Shown: positions 8,169-20,014 of the stretch, in pieces
Layout: each line of letters begins with the position of its first letter
How positions within the stretch are numbered: position 1 is the stretch's first letter
Assembly: GCA_951812805.1 (NCBI GenBank)
Contig: CATOSZ010000009.1
Coordinates: 196,501-260,500, forward strand
Source of the DNA: an uncultured Alphaproteobacteria bacterium
GTDB taxonomy: Bacteria > Pseudomonadota > Alphaproteobacteria > GCA-2731375
DNA length: 64,000 bases
Reading direction: 5' to 3'
The notes under the pieces: generated by a model
What the model was told of the DNA's origin: nothing
Databases searched by the model: none
What the model saw: the letters and a program-made list of their open reading frames with translations, nothing else
Program-made: the position numbers and the translations under genes

Positions 8169-9283
8169 ATGAAGCTGACGATTGAACGCGGCACCCTCCT
8201 TCGCTCCCTCGGTCATGTGCAGAGCGTGGTGGAACGACGCAACACGATACCGATTCTCTCCAACGTCCTGCTTTCGGCGGAGGGGGAACGGCTGCGCCTG
8301 ACGACGACCGACCTCGACATCGCCATCGTCGAGGAGGCGCCGGCCGATATCATGACCGCGGGCGCGACCACGGTATCGGCGCACATGCTCTACGACATCG
8401 CGCGCAAGCTGCCCGACGGGGCCCAGGTCATGCTGGACGCCGCGAGCGACGACGGCCGCCTGGCGCTCGCCGCCGGGCGCGCGAGTTTCGCGCTCTCTTG
8501 CCTGCCGCGGGAGGATTTTCCGGCGATGTCGGACGATGAGCTGCCGCATCGTTTCCAGATCCAGGCCGGTGACCTGAAACGGCTGATCGAAAAAACCCGC
8601 TTCGCCATCTCGACGGAAGAGACGCGCTATTACCTGAACGGCATCTTCCTGCACGCAAAAGAATTGGACGGCGTCGCCGTGATGCGCGCCGTCGCGACCG
8701 ATGGCCACCGCCTGGCGCGGGTCGAGCTGCCGATGCCGGAAGGCGCGCGCGGCATGGCCGACGTCATCATCCCGCGCAAGGCCGTGCTGGAAGTGGTCAA
8801 GCTGCTGGAGGACAACGACGGCAACGTCGACGTCTCGCTCAGCGAGACCCGGATCCGCTTCGCCATCGAGAGCACGGTCCTGACCTCGAAGCTGATCGAC
8901 GGCACCTTCCCCGATTACGAACGCGTCATCCCCGAGGGCAACGACAAGCTGCTGGAGGTCGACGGGCGCGAGTTGGTGACAGCCGTCGACCGGGTGGCGA
9001 CGATCTCCTCGGAGAAGTCGCGCGCCGTGAAATTCGCCCTCGGCGCCGACAAGCTGACCCTCTCGGCCAACAGCCCGGAGGCCGGCAGCGCCACCGAGGA
9101 GATGCCCGTGAGCTTTGCCGGCGGCGACATGGAGATCGGCTTCAACGCCCGCTATCTCATGGACATCGCCGAGCAGATCGACGGCGACAACGCCAGCTTC
9201 CGCCTGGCCGACTCCGGCTCGCCGACCATCATCCAGGACGCCGAGGACGCCAGCGCGCTCTACGTGCTGATGCCGATGCGGGT

Positions 9284-9287
<4 letters not shown>
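8169..9287 (+). CDS. dnaN: DNA polymerase III beta subunit (sliding clamp)
   Basis: The 372-residue length and N-terminus (MKLTIERGTLLRSLGHVQ) fit the bacterial beta clamp. Three repeated clamp domains of about 120 residues follow, with NTIPILSNVLL near residue 26, TRYYLNGIFLHA near residue 155, and the usual C-terminal end YVLMPMRV. The dimeric ring tethers DNA polymerase III and other partners to DNA. ATG at 8169 is chosen because it gives the standard N-terminus; the open frame reaches further upstream without homology. It begins the dnaN-recF-gyrB replication block. The usual partner dnaA is absent; the gene upstream is a YpsA-like protein. Confidence 0.96.
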
Positions 9288-12942
<3,655 letters not shown>

Positions 12943-12967
12943 AGGCCGGGCCGGCGGACGCGGGCCG

Positions 12968-15028
12968 ATGGCCGGAGACAAAAAGAAACCGACGAAGGCC
13001 GGGGCGAAGGCGGGGGCAAAGCCGAAAGCAAAGCCGAAGCCGCGCCGCGCCACCCCGCCGGCGGACGGCCAGGTGGCGGACAGCGGCTGGCAACGCCGCG
13101 TGCTGCGCGGCGCCCTGCGGGTGTCCTGGCGGGTCGCCCTCTTCCTGGTGATCGCGGTGTTCGGCCTGATCGTGTGGTATTCGCACGACCTGCCCGATGT
13201 CGAGAAGCTGCGCGCGGCGAGCCAGCGGCCGATGGTGACGCTGGTGGCGATCGACGGCAGCGAACTGGCGACCTACGGTGATCTCTACGGCGAACGCATC
13301 GCGGTCTCGGCCTTGCCGAAGGTCCTGCCGCAAGCCGTCATGGCGATCGAGGACCGCCGTTTCCGTAGCCACTTCGGCCTCGACCCCCTCGGCCTCGCGC
13401 GGGCCATGTTGGTCAATCTCCGGGCCGGCCGGGTCGTGCAGGGCGGCTCCACCATCACCCAGCAGCTGGCGAAGAACGTGTTCCTGACGCCGGACCGGAC
13501 CCTGAAGCGCAAAATCCAGGAGGCGTTGCTGGCGCTCTGGCTCGAATACCAGTTCACCAAGGACGAGATCCTGGCGCTCTATCTCTCGCGGGTCTATCTC
13601 GGCGCCGGGACCTACGGGGTCGAGGCGGCGAGCCGGAAGTACTTCGGCCGCTCGGCCCGCGAGATCGGCCTCGCCGAGGCGGCCCTGCTGGCCGGCCTGT
13701 TGAAGGCCCCCTCGACCCTGGCACCGACCCGCAACCCGAAGGGCGCGCGGGCCCGGGCCGCCGTCGTCCTCGATGCCATGGTCGCGAGCGGCTATATCGA
13801 CAAGGCGCGGGCCGCGTCCGCCAAGAAACGCAACATCCGGCCGAAGCCGCGCCGGGCGCCGGCCAACCGCTATTTCGCCGACTGGATTTTGGAACGCCTG
13901 CCGGACCTGATCGGCCATCCCGAGGGCGACCTCACCATCCAGACGACCATCGATTCCAAGGTGCAGAACGCCGCCTACAGGGCGATCGGCGATACGCTGG
14001 CGCGGGCCGGGACCAAGCACCGCATGGGCCAGGGTGCCGTCGTCGCGTTGACGCCCGAGGGGGCGGTGCGCGCCATGGTCGGCGGGCGCGACTACGAGAA
14101 AAGCCAATTCAACCGCGCCGTCCAGGCCCGCCGCCAGCCAGGCAGCGCCTTCAAGCCCTTCGTCTACCTGGCCGGCCTGGCCTCCGGCCTCGGCCCCGAC
14201 AGCATCATCGAGGACCGGCCGATCACGGTCCAGGGCTGGCGCCCGCGCAACTACAAGAACAAGCAATACGGTCGCGTCACCTTGCGCGAGGCGCTGGCCC
14301 GCTCGATCAACACGGTGGCGGTCCGCGTCTCCGAGCGGGCTGGGCGAAAACGGGTCATCGCCACGGCCCGGCGCATGGGCATCCGCTCGCCGCTGAAGCC
14401 GCATCCCTCGCTGGCGCTGGGCGTCAACGAGGTCGGCCTGCTGGAGCTGACGCGGGCCTACGCGGTGCTGGCGAACGGCGGCCACGGCGTCATCCCGCAC
14501 GGCATCGTCGAAATCCGCGACGCCCGCGGCCGCCGCCTCTACGCTCGCAAGGGCACCGGTCCCGGCCGCCTGGTCGACGGCCGCAGGGTCGCCCAGATGC
14601 ACGACATGCTGGGCGCGGTGATCGCTGAAGGCTCCGGCACCCGGGCCCGCCTGAAGCGTCCCGCCGCCGGCAAGACCGGCACCACGCAGGACAACCGCGA
14701 CGCCTGGTTCGTCGGTTACACCGCGGATCTGGTGGCCGGCGTCTGGCTCGGCAACGACAGCGGCAAGCCGATGCACGACGTCTCCGGCGGCGGCTGGGCG
14801 GCGATCATCTGGGCCGACGTCATGACCAAGGCCCACGCCGGCCGCCCTGCCCGCCCGCTACGCCGCACGGCCTCGACAGTGGCGGCGGCGGAAGAGGACG
14901 AGAGCCCCTTCTCCGTCACCATCGACGTCGATGCCGGCAAGCTGGTCGACAAGATCTTCGGCTTGTTTTCCTCGGGCGGCGGCACCCCGGCGGACGAGGA
15001 CGACGAGGAGTTGAGCCGGGGGCAGTAG
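12968..15028 (+). CDS. Class A penicillin-binding protein (PBP1A-type transglycosylase/transpeptidase)
   Basis: The 686-residue bifunctional murein synthase polymerises glycan strands and cross-links peptides in the periplasm. A Lys/Ala/Pro-rich cytoplasmic tail (about 1-38) precedes one membrane anchor near residues 54-74. The glycosyltransferase-51 domain shows EDRRFRSHFGLD near residue 127 with the catalytic glutamate, then QGGSTITQQLAKN near residue 158. The transpeptidase domain has the SxxK serine in QPGSAFKPFVY near residue 390, SxN in RSINTVAV near 445, and KTGTT near 562. The C-terminus is acidic. It follows gyrB by 25 nt and may share its transcript. Shorter than many PBP1A proteins, it lacks the large inserted OB domain. 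Confidence 0.93.
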   Translation: MAGDKKKPTKAGAKAGAKPKAKPKPRRATPPADGQVADSGWQRRVLRGALRVSWRVALFLVIAVFGLIVWYSHDLPDVEKLRAASQRPMVTLVAIDGSELATYGDLYGERIAVSALPKVLPQAVMAIEDRRFRSHFGLDPLGLARAMLVNLRAGRVVQGGSTITQQLAKNVFLTPDRTLKRKIQEALLALWLEYQFTKDEILALYLSRVYLGAGTYGVEAASRKYFGRSAREIGLAEAALLAGLLKAPSTLAPTRNPKGARARAAVVLDAMVASGYIDKARAASAKKRNIRPKPRRAPANRYFADWILERLPDLIGHPEGDLTIQTTIDSKVQNAAYRAIGDTLARAGTKHRMGQGAVVALTPEGAVRAMVGGRDYEKSQFNRAVQARRQPGSAFKPFVYLAGLASGLGPDSIIEDRPITVQGWRPRNYKNKQYGRVTLREALARSINTVAVRVSERAGRKRVIATARRMGIRSPLKPHPSLALGVNEVGLLELTRAYAVLANGGHGVIPHGIVEIRDARGRRLYARKGTGPGRLVDGRRVAQMHDMLGAVIAEGSGTRARLKRPAAGKTGTTQDNRDAWFVGYTADLVAGVWLGNDSGKPMHDVSGGGWAAIIWADVMTKAHAGRPARPLRRTASTVAAAEEDESPFSVTIDVDAGKLVDKIFGLFSSGGGTPADEDDEELSRGQ

Positions 15029-15030
15029 TC

Positions 15031-15063
15031 GACAACGACGTCGAGATTGTCGATTATCACTGA
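15031..15063 (+). pseudogene. Tail fragment of a higB-type toxin gene
   Basis: Ten codons followed by TGA read DNDVEIVDYH, the typical C-terminal end of HigB-family toxins, placed directly before higA as expected. Everything upstream has been replaced by the penicillin-binding-protein gene, whose stop lies at 15026-15028. No start or toxin body remains, so this is an inferred relic of a deleted toxin. Confidence 0.65.
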
Positions 15064-15080
15064 ACTTCGAGGAGACGATC

Positions 15081-15398
15081 ATGTTGGCACGCGCCGTCCA
15101 TCCCGGAGAAATCCTCGAGGGCGAACTGGACGAGATCGGGATCACAGCGAGTGAACTCGCCCGGCAGATCGAGGTTCCGGCGAACCGGCTCAGCCAGATC
15201 ATTGACGGCCGGCGCGCCGTAACGGGCGATACCGCATTGCGGCTCGGCCACTGGTTCGCCATGGATCCCCAGTTCTGGATGAACCTGCAAAGCCAGTACG
15301 ACCTGGCCCTCGCCGCGGGCCGGGTCGGGGCGGCCGTCAGGGCTCTGCCGACGATGCAACCAGATCGAACGCCGCGAGAGTGCCGTCGGCGCGCCTGA
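15081..15398 (+). CDS. higA: HigA-family antitoxin (XRE helix-turn-helix), orphan
   Basis: The 105-residue product matches HigA: the N-terminal HPGEILEGELDEIGIT, the helix-turn-helix in ASELARQIEVPANRLSQIIDGRRAVTGDTALRL (about residues 24-57), and the family block FWMNLQSQYDL near residue 70. HigA normally neutralises the HigB ribonuclease and represses the operon. GAGGAG lies close upstream of the ATG. Its toxin gene is missing except for ten codons at 15031-15063. The C-terminal tail is Arg-rich and overlaps the convergent cupin gene by about 60 nt, so the last residues may not be ancestral. It may now be a stand-alone regulator or a decaying gene. Confidence 0.83.
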   Translation: MLARAVHPGEILEGELDEIGITASELARQIEVPANRLSQIIDGRRAVTGDTALRLGHWFAMDPQFWMNLQSQYDLALAAGRVGAAVRALPTMQPDRTPRECRRRA

Positions 15399-16152
15399 GG
15401 ATCGCCGTCGAGAAGTCGGGCGTCAGGGAATAGATCACCACGAAGCGGCCGATCAGGTGGGCGTCGTTGTGGATCGCGCCCGGGCCCGTCACGATGCCGT
15501 GGCCGGGCGGGATGCGGAACGCCGTCACCTTGTATTCATCGCCGCCCACCGGCTTGCCGAGTAGGAAACCACCCCCCGACGCCTCGCCGACCGGCATGTG
15601 GAAATGCGGGCGGTCGTGCACTTCGAGGTAGGTCCCACCGCCGAGCTCGGGCCGCATCAAATAGCCGTCCACATAGGTCGCGCCGACGGCGGTGATGGTC
15701 ACCGGCAGTTCGGCGTCGGCCGGGAAGCGAACGATGTCGCCGTGCGCCAGCAGGCGGCTGTCGTAGAAGGCGACCCACTCGGCGCGCGCCGTCACCAGCG
15801 GGACCGCCACCCGTTCGACGCCGGCCGGCAGGACAAAATCGTCGAGCGTGCCGAGGATCGAGGCCTCGCCCGAGGCCCGTGCCCCATCGCGGTGCCATGC
15901 GCCTTGGATCAGCGCATGCGGCGGTTCGACCGGGGTGGGTGTCGGCGTGTCGGGCGTCTCGGCCGGCACAGGGCGGAGGCCGCCCGGCACCAGCGCGTAG
16001 GGCGCGCCCGGAACAACCTGGCCGGTGATGTCCTCGGTCCGCATATAGGAGTCGTCATCGCGACCCCGGCGGTCGACGATCAAATCCGACAGTTGGCCGC
16101 GCAGCAAAGGCGATAACGCCTCGAAACCGGAGATTTCCGGGCTATTCGCCAT
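15337..16152 (-). CDS. Cupin-like protein of unknown function
   Basis: I do not recognise a named family. The 271-residue protein is soluble, with a Pro/Thr-rich stretch near residues 62-78 and a beta-rich C-terminal half. HDRPHFHMPVGEASGG near residue 180 and HNDAHLIGRFVVIY near residue 232 place several histidines as in a cupin-type metal site. This could be a small-molecule-binding or isomerase-type beta barrel. Its start overlaps the end of the upstream polysaccharide-deacetylase-type gene by 11 nt, which implies translational coupling and a shared substrate. Its 3' end overlaps the orphan higA gene on the other strand. Confidence 0.6.
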   Translation of the reverse strand: MANSPEISGFEALSPLLRGQLSDLIVDRRGRDDDSYMRTEDITGQVVPGAPYALVPGGLRPVPAETPDTPTPTPVEPPHALIQGAWHRDGARASGEASILGTLDDFVLPAGVERVAVPLVTARAEWVAFYDSRLLAHGDIVRFPADAELPVTITAVGATYVDGYLMRPELGGGTYLEVHDRPHFHMPVGEASGGGFLLGKPVGGDEYKVTAFRIPPGHGIVTGPGAIHNDAHLIGRFVVIYSLTPDFSTAILRRADGTLAAFDLVASSAEP

Positions 16153-17020
16153 CGCCGGCGTCCTGGGCGGTGTACCAGTCGGCGATCTCGCTGCCGGTGA
16201 CGAAGACGGTGTCGTCGCGTGTCATCAACATGTCCAGCACCCGGGCCAGGACATCGCAGCGGTGCGGCACGCCCATGACATGGGGATGCAGCGCGATCGT
16301 CAGGACGCGGGGCTGGCTTGCGCACTCGACGTCGAACACGCGGAGCGTCATTTCCAACCGGCGCAACATCTCGTCCGAGGGCTGCTGCTGCACGACATAC
16401 AAGGGCACGTCGTTGAGCTCGATGGTATAGGGCATCGCCAGCAGCGGCCCGTGCACGGTCTGCATCCAGCAGGGCAGGTCGTCGACGAACCAGTCGGAGA
16501 GCCAGTCGATCCCCGCCGCGCACAGCAGGTCCGGCGTGTCGAAGCTCTCGCCCGAGCCGGGGCCGAACCAACCGCGCGTCTTCTTGCCGGTGAGCGCCTC
16601 GAGCCGGGCGAGCGATTTCTCGATCACCGCCTTCTCGTCGTCCTCGAACTGCAGGCTGCGTTGCACCCAGCCGTGGCCGACGAATTCCCAGCCCGCCGTC
16701 ACCATCGCCTCGGCCGCACTCGGGTAGACGTCGGCGCAGGCCGCGTTCATGAAGGTGGAGGCGGGCAGGCCGCGTTCCCCCAGCAGGCGCAGGAAGCGCG
16801 GCAGGCCGGTGCGCATGCCGTACTCCACCCAGGCGAAGTTGCCGACGTCCGGGATCGGCGACTTGCCGTGCGGCGCCGGCAGGGCGGCCCGCGGCATCGC
16901 CTGGTCGAAGGGCCAGTATTCGACGTTGACCACGACATGGACCATCAGCGGCTTGCCGCCCAAAGGGGTCAACGGCGCACGTTCGCTCGACATCCGGTAG
17001 GGGACGCGGGGGTTCGACAT
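16142..17020 (-). CDS. Polysaccharide deacetylase family hydrolase (PuuE-like)
   Basis: The 292-residue protein fits the NodB-homology carbohydrate esterase-4 fold, in the branch that includes the allantoinase-like PuuE hydrolases. MVHVVVNVEYW near residue 26 supplies the first strand, where canonical enzymes carry paired aspartates. EFVGHGWVQRSL near residue 110 matches the metal-binding HS/TxxH region in altered form. A late conserved histidine is in ALHPHVMGVPHR near residue 244. In this branch the substrate is often a small amide rather than a polysaccharide. ATG at 17020 is preferred, with GAGGG upstream; a GTG at 17044 is possible. It is coupled to the cupin-like gene. Confidence 0.75.
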   Translation of the reverse strand: MSNPRVPYRMSSERAPLTPLGGKPLMVHVVVNVEYWPFDQAMPRAALPAPHGKSPIPDVGNFAWVEYGMRTGLPRFLRLLGERGLPASTFMNAACADVYPSAAEAMVTAGWEFVGHGWVQRSLQFEDDEKAVIEKSLARLEALTGKKTRGWFGPGSGESFDTPDLLCAAGIDWLSDWFVDDLPCWMQTVHGPLLAMPYTIELNDVPLYVVQQQPSDEMLRRLEMTLRVFDVECASQPRVLTIALHPHVMGVPHRCDVLARVLDMLMTRDDTVFVTGSEIADWYTAQDAGDGE

Positions 17021-17088
17021 GGCGGGGCCCTCGGTTGGAATCACGACGGGCGAGAGCGTAGCATCGAAGCGGCGGGGAGGCGCGGTTC

Positions 17089-18222
17089 ATGGCGGAATTC
17101 GATTTCATCGTCGTCGGCGGCGGCTCGGCCGGCGCGGCGCTCGGCCACCGCCTGGCGGAGAGCGGGCGCCACCGGGTGCTGCTGCTGGAGGCCGGACCCG
17201 CCGGCCATTTCCTAAGCCGGATCCCGACCAGCTACGGCAAGCTGATCGACAATCCGCAAGCCAACTGGTGCTACGAGTCGGAACCGGAAGAGGCGACCGC
17301 CTTCAAGCCGGTGCCGGTCCCGCGCGGCCGGCTGCTCGGCGGCTCGTCCGCCATCAACGGCCTGGTCTATGTCCGCGGCCAGCCGCGCGACTACGACGGC
17401 TGGGCGCAACTCGGCAACCGGGGCTGGAGCTTCGCCGACGTCGCGCCGATCTTCCGCCGCATGGAAACCTACGAGCCGGGCGGCGATGACTTGCGCGGCG
17501 CGGACGGGCCGTTGCACGTCAGCGAGGCGGTCGATGAAAGTCCGCTCTACGACGCCCTCTTCGCCGCCGGTGCCGAGGTCGGCCTGCCGCGCAATCCCGA
17601 TTACAACGGTGCCAGCCAGGAAGGCATCACCAAGACCCAGGCGACCATCCGCAACGGCCGGCGGATGAGCGCGGCGCACTGCTACCTGCGCCCGGCCCGG
17701 CGCTGGCCGAACCTGGAGATCGAGACCGAGGCCTGGGCCCAGGAACTGCTGTTCGACGGCCGGCGCTGTACCGGCGTCGCCTACCGCAAGCATGGCGAGC
17801 GGCGCGAAGCCCGGGCCCGGGGCGAAGTGATCAGCTGCGGCGGCGCCATCAACTCGCCGCAGCTCCTCGAACTCTCCGGCATCGGCCGGCCGCAGGTCCT
17901 CCAACCACTCGGCATCCCGGTGCGCCATGCGCTTCCCGGCGTCGGCGAGAACCTGCGCGACCACCTGGCCCCGCGCATGCAATGGCGCATCACCGCCAAG
18001 GGCGTGGTCTGGAACGACCGCATCGCCGGCCTCGGCCTCGCCTGGCAGGCGCTGCGCTATGCGGCGACCCGGCGCGGCTTCCTCAACCTGCCCTCGGCGC
18101 CGGTCCTCGCCTTCGTGCGCACCCGGGCGGAGCTGGAGACGCCGGACGTGCAGATCCATTTCATTCCCTTCGCCATCGCTGTGAATCGGCATGCAAAACT
18201 GACCCACTTTGGTGGGTTATGA
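17089..18222 (+). pseudogene. GMC oxidoreductase, 3' part lost at an IS21-type junction
   Basis: The first 363 or so residues match FAD-dependent glucose-methanol-choline oxidoreductases. The Rossmann FAD motif is in VVGGGSAGAALGHRLAE at residues 9-25. GGSSAINGLVYVRGQ lies near residue 84, and GGAINSPQLLELSGIG near residue 255 is the second family signature. At position 18180 the gene runs into the left end of an IS21-type element, and about 14 IS-derived residues end in a stop. Family members are about 530 residues long, so the C-terminal domain with the catalytic His-His/Asn pair is missing and the product is presumably inactive. The rest of the gene is not elsewhere in the window. Confidence 0.9.
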
Positions 18223-18268
18223 GCGGTAAGAATTGACCCACCTGGAACGCTAGCATCCGCACGGAACA

Positions 18269-19795
18269 GTGCGGAGGAAAGAGCAGGTGGTATTGATGGA
18301 AAGCGTATTGAAGATCCGACGTTGGATATTACGGGAGGGTCGGAGTATCCGATCTGTATCTCGTCAGACTGGTTTGTCGCGGAACACGATTAAGAAGTAT
18401 CTGAAGGACGGCGATCCACCGAGCTATCAGCGGCGCGTTTCACCCGTCCGGCGTAAGCTTAGCGATGGCTTCGCCAGCCGGCTTCGGGCGCTCTTTGAGC
18501 AGGACCTGGGGCGCCCGCGCCGTGAGCGCCGGACGGCCAAGAAGCTTTATGAGCAGCTTGTGTCGGAAGGCTATAGCGGATCCTACTCGACGGTTCAGAG
18601 GTTTGTCCGCGACCTGAAGCGTTCTGGCGCCGGATCGGGGGATGCGTTCATTCCGTTGCACTTTACGGCAGGTGACGCGCTCCAGTTTGACTGGAGCACG
18701 GAATACGCTGTCCTGGGCGGTGTCGAGCAGAAGGTAAAGGTTGCCCACTTCCGCCTATGTCATAGCCGCAAGCCCTTTGTTGTTGCCTATCCCAGCGAAT
18801 CTCAGGAGATGGTGCTGGACGCCTTTGCACGGGCGATGTCTTTCTATGGCGGCGTACCGCGCCGGGTGATCATCGACAACCCCAAGACGATGGTAACCTA
18901 TGTTTCGCGCTCTAAGGACCGTGTGTTCCATCCGCGCTTTCTGGCGTTGATGAACCACTATGTGATGGAACCGGTTGCTTGCACACCCGCGGCGGGGTGG
19001 GAGAAGGGTCAGATTGAGAACCAGGTTGGGTTCCTGCGGGGACAGCTGTTTGCGCCCAAGCCCGCCTTTGACGATCTGGATGCGCTGAACGGCTGGTTGC
19101 GTCTGCGCTGCGAGGAATTGGCGAATCGCGCCCACCCCGAACAATCGGATCGCAAGATCTCGGACGTGTTCGCAGACGAGTGCGCCGAACTGCGTCCCCT
19201 GGGCCGGGCTTTTGACGGCTATGTTGAGAAGGCCGCTCGTGTCCGCTCTACCTGTCTGGTCCAATATGCCACCAATCGCTATAGCGTCCCCTCCCGGTTC
19301 GCCGGGGAGCTTGTCTCTCTGCGCGCCTATGCGGACCGGATCGTGGTTGTGTCAGGGCAGAATGTGATTGCCGAGCACAAGCGCCGCTTTACCCGCAACG
19401 CCAGCTATTTCGAGCCCTGGCATTACCTGCCCCTACTCGACCGCAAGCCCGGCGCGCTGAGAGATGGCGCGCCCTTTGTGGGTTGGCAATTGCCTGAGGC
19501 GATGCACCGGGTCAGGGCGCATTACATGGCCGGCAAAGGCGGGGACCGGGAGTTTGTCGATCTGCTCCTGCTGGCCCAGGATCACGGGATCGAGGTGGTC
19601 GAGATAGCCTGTGAACTGGCCGTGGAGCAGAACACGCTGCGCCTTCCGGCCATCATCAATCTGATCAACCAACTGGTGGAGCCGGTCATCGCGCCATGGG
19701 GCGAGAGCCACGCCTATCCGCAACTGACCTTGCGGCCCGAAGCGGACTGCAAGCGCTATGAGACGCTGTGCGTTGCCGGGGAGGCCGTCGCATGA
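18269..19795 (+). CDS. istA: IS21-family transposase IstA
   Basis: This 508-residue protein is the DDE transposase of the IS21 family. It starts with a helix-turn-helix region (RSIRSVSRQTGLSRNTIKKYL, about residues 27-47). The catalytic core begins with the family block FTAGDALQFDWSTEY near residue 135 and includes PRRVIIDNPKTMV near residue 200. ACTPAAGWEKGQIENQVGFLR near residue 240 carries the catalytic glutamate. It needs the partner ATPase IstB for target choice. Its stop overlaps the istB start as ATGA (19792-19795). Its GC content is visibly lower than the neighbouring host genes. An ATG at 18296 is an alternative start. The gene is intact. Confidence 0.92.
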   Translation: MRRKEQVVLMESVLKIRRWILREGRSIRSVSRQTGLSRNTIKKYLKDGDPPSYQRRVSPVRRKLSDGFASRLRALFEQDLGRPRRERRTAKKLYEQLVSEGYSGSYSTVQRFVRDLKRSGAGSGDAFIPLHFTAGDALQFDWSTEYAVLGGVEQKVKVAHFRLCHSRKPFVVAYPSESQEMVLDAFARAMSFYGGVPRRVIIDNPKTMVTYVSRSKDRVFHPRFLALMNHYVMEPVACTPAAGWEKGQIENQVGFLRGQLFAPKPAFDDLDALNGWLRLRCEELANRAHPEQSDRKISDVFADECAELRPLGRAFDGYVEKAARVRSTCLVQYATNRYSVPSRFAGELVSLRAYADRIVVVSGQNVIAEHKRRFTRNASYFEPWHYLPLLDRKPGALRDGAPFVGWQLPEAMHRVRAHYMAGKGGDREFVDLLLLAQDHGIEVVEIACELAVEQNTLRLPAIINLINQLVEPVIAPWGESHAYPQLTLRPEADCKRYETLCVAGEAVA

Positions 19796-20014
19796 AAGCT
19801 TTGATAGACCAACTGATCGCCCTGAGGCTGTATGGAATGGCGGCTTGCGCCGAAGCTTTGCTGGCCGCGCGCAAGCCGCCAAGTCTGACCACTGCGATAA
19901 AGCAACTGATCGACGCCGAGACTGTAGAGCGCCGGGTGCGCTCTATCCAGCACCAAATGCGGGCCTCGAAGTTCCCCCACCATAAGGACTTCGCCACTTT
20001 CGATTACGGCCTAG
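19792..20014 (+). pseudogene. istB: istB, 5' part (split by an IS1182-type element)
   Basis: The first 74 or so codons of the IS21 helper ATPase IstB, with MKALIDQLIALRLYGMAACA at the N-terminus and FPHHKDFATFDYGL at the break. At 20015 an IS1182-type element interrupts the gene at a CTAG site. Reading then continues for only a few foreign codons before a stop. Joining 20014 to 21563 restores an open IstB frame ([13 protein letters not shown]). The Walker A motif lies in the other half, so this fragment alone is inactive. Confidence 0.88.
20011..20014. repeat. Left CTAG target duplication of the IS1182-type element
   Basis: CTAG immediately before the left inverted repeat, repeated at 21559-21562. 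Confidence 0.8.
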
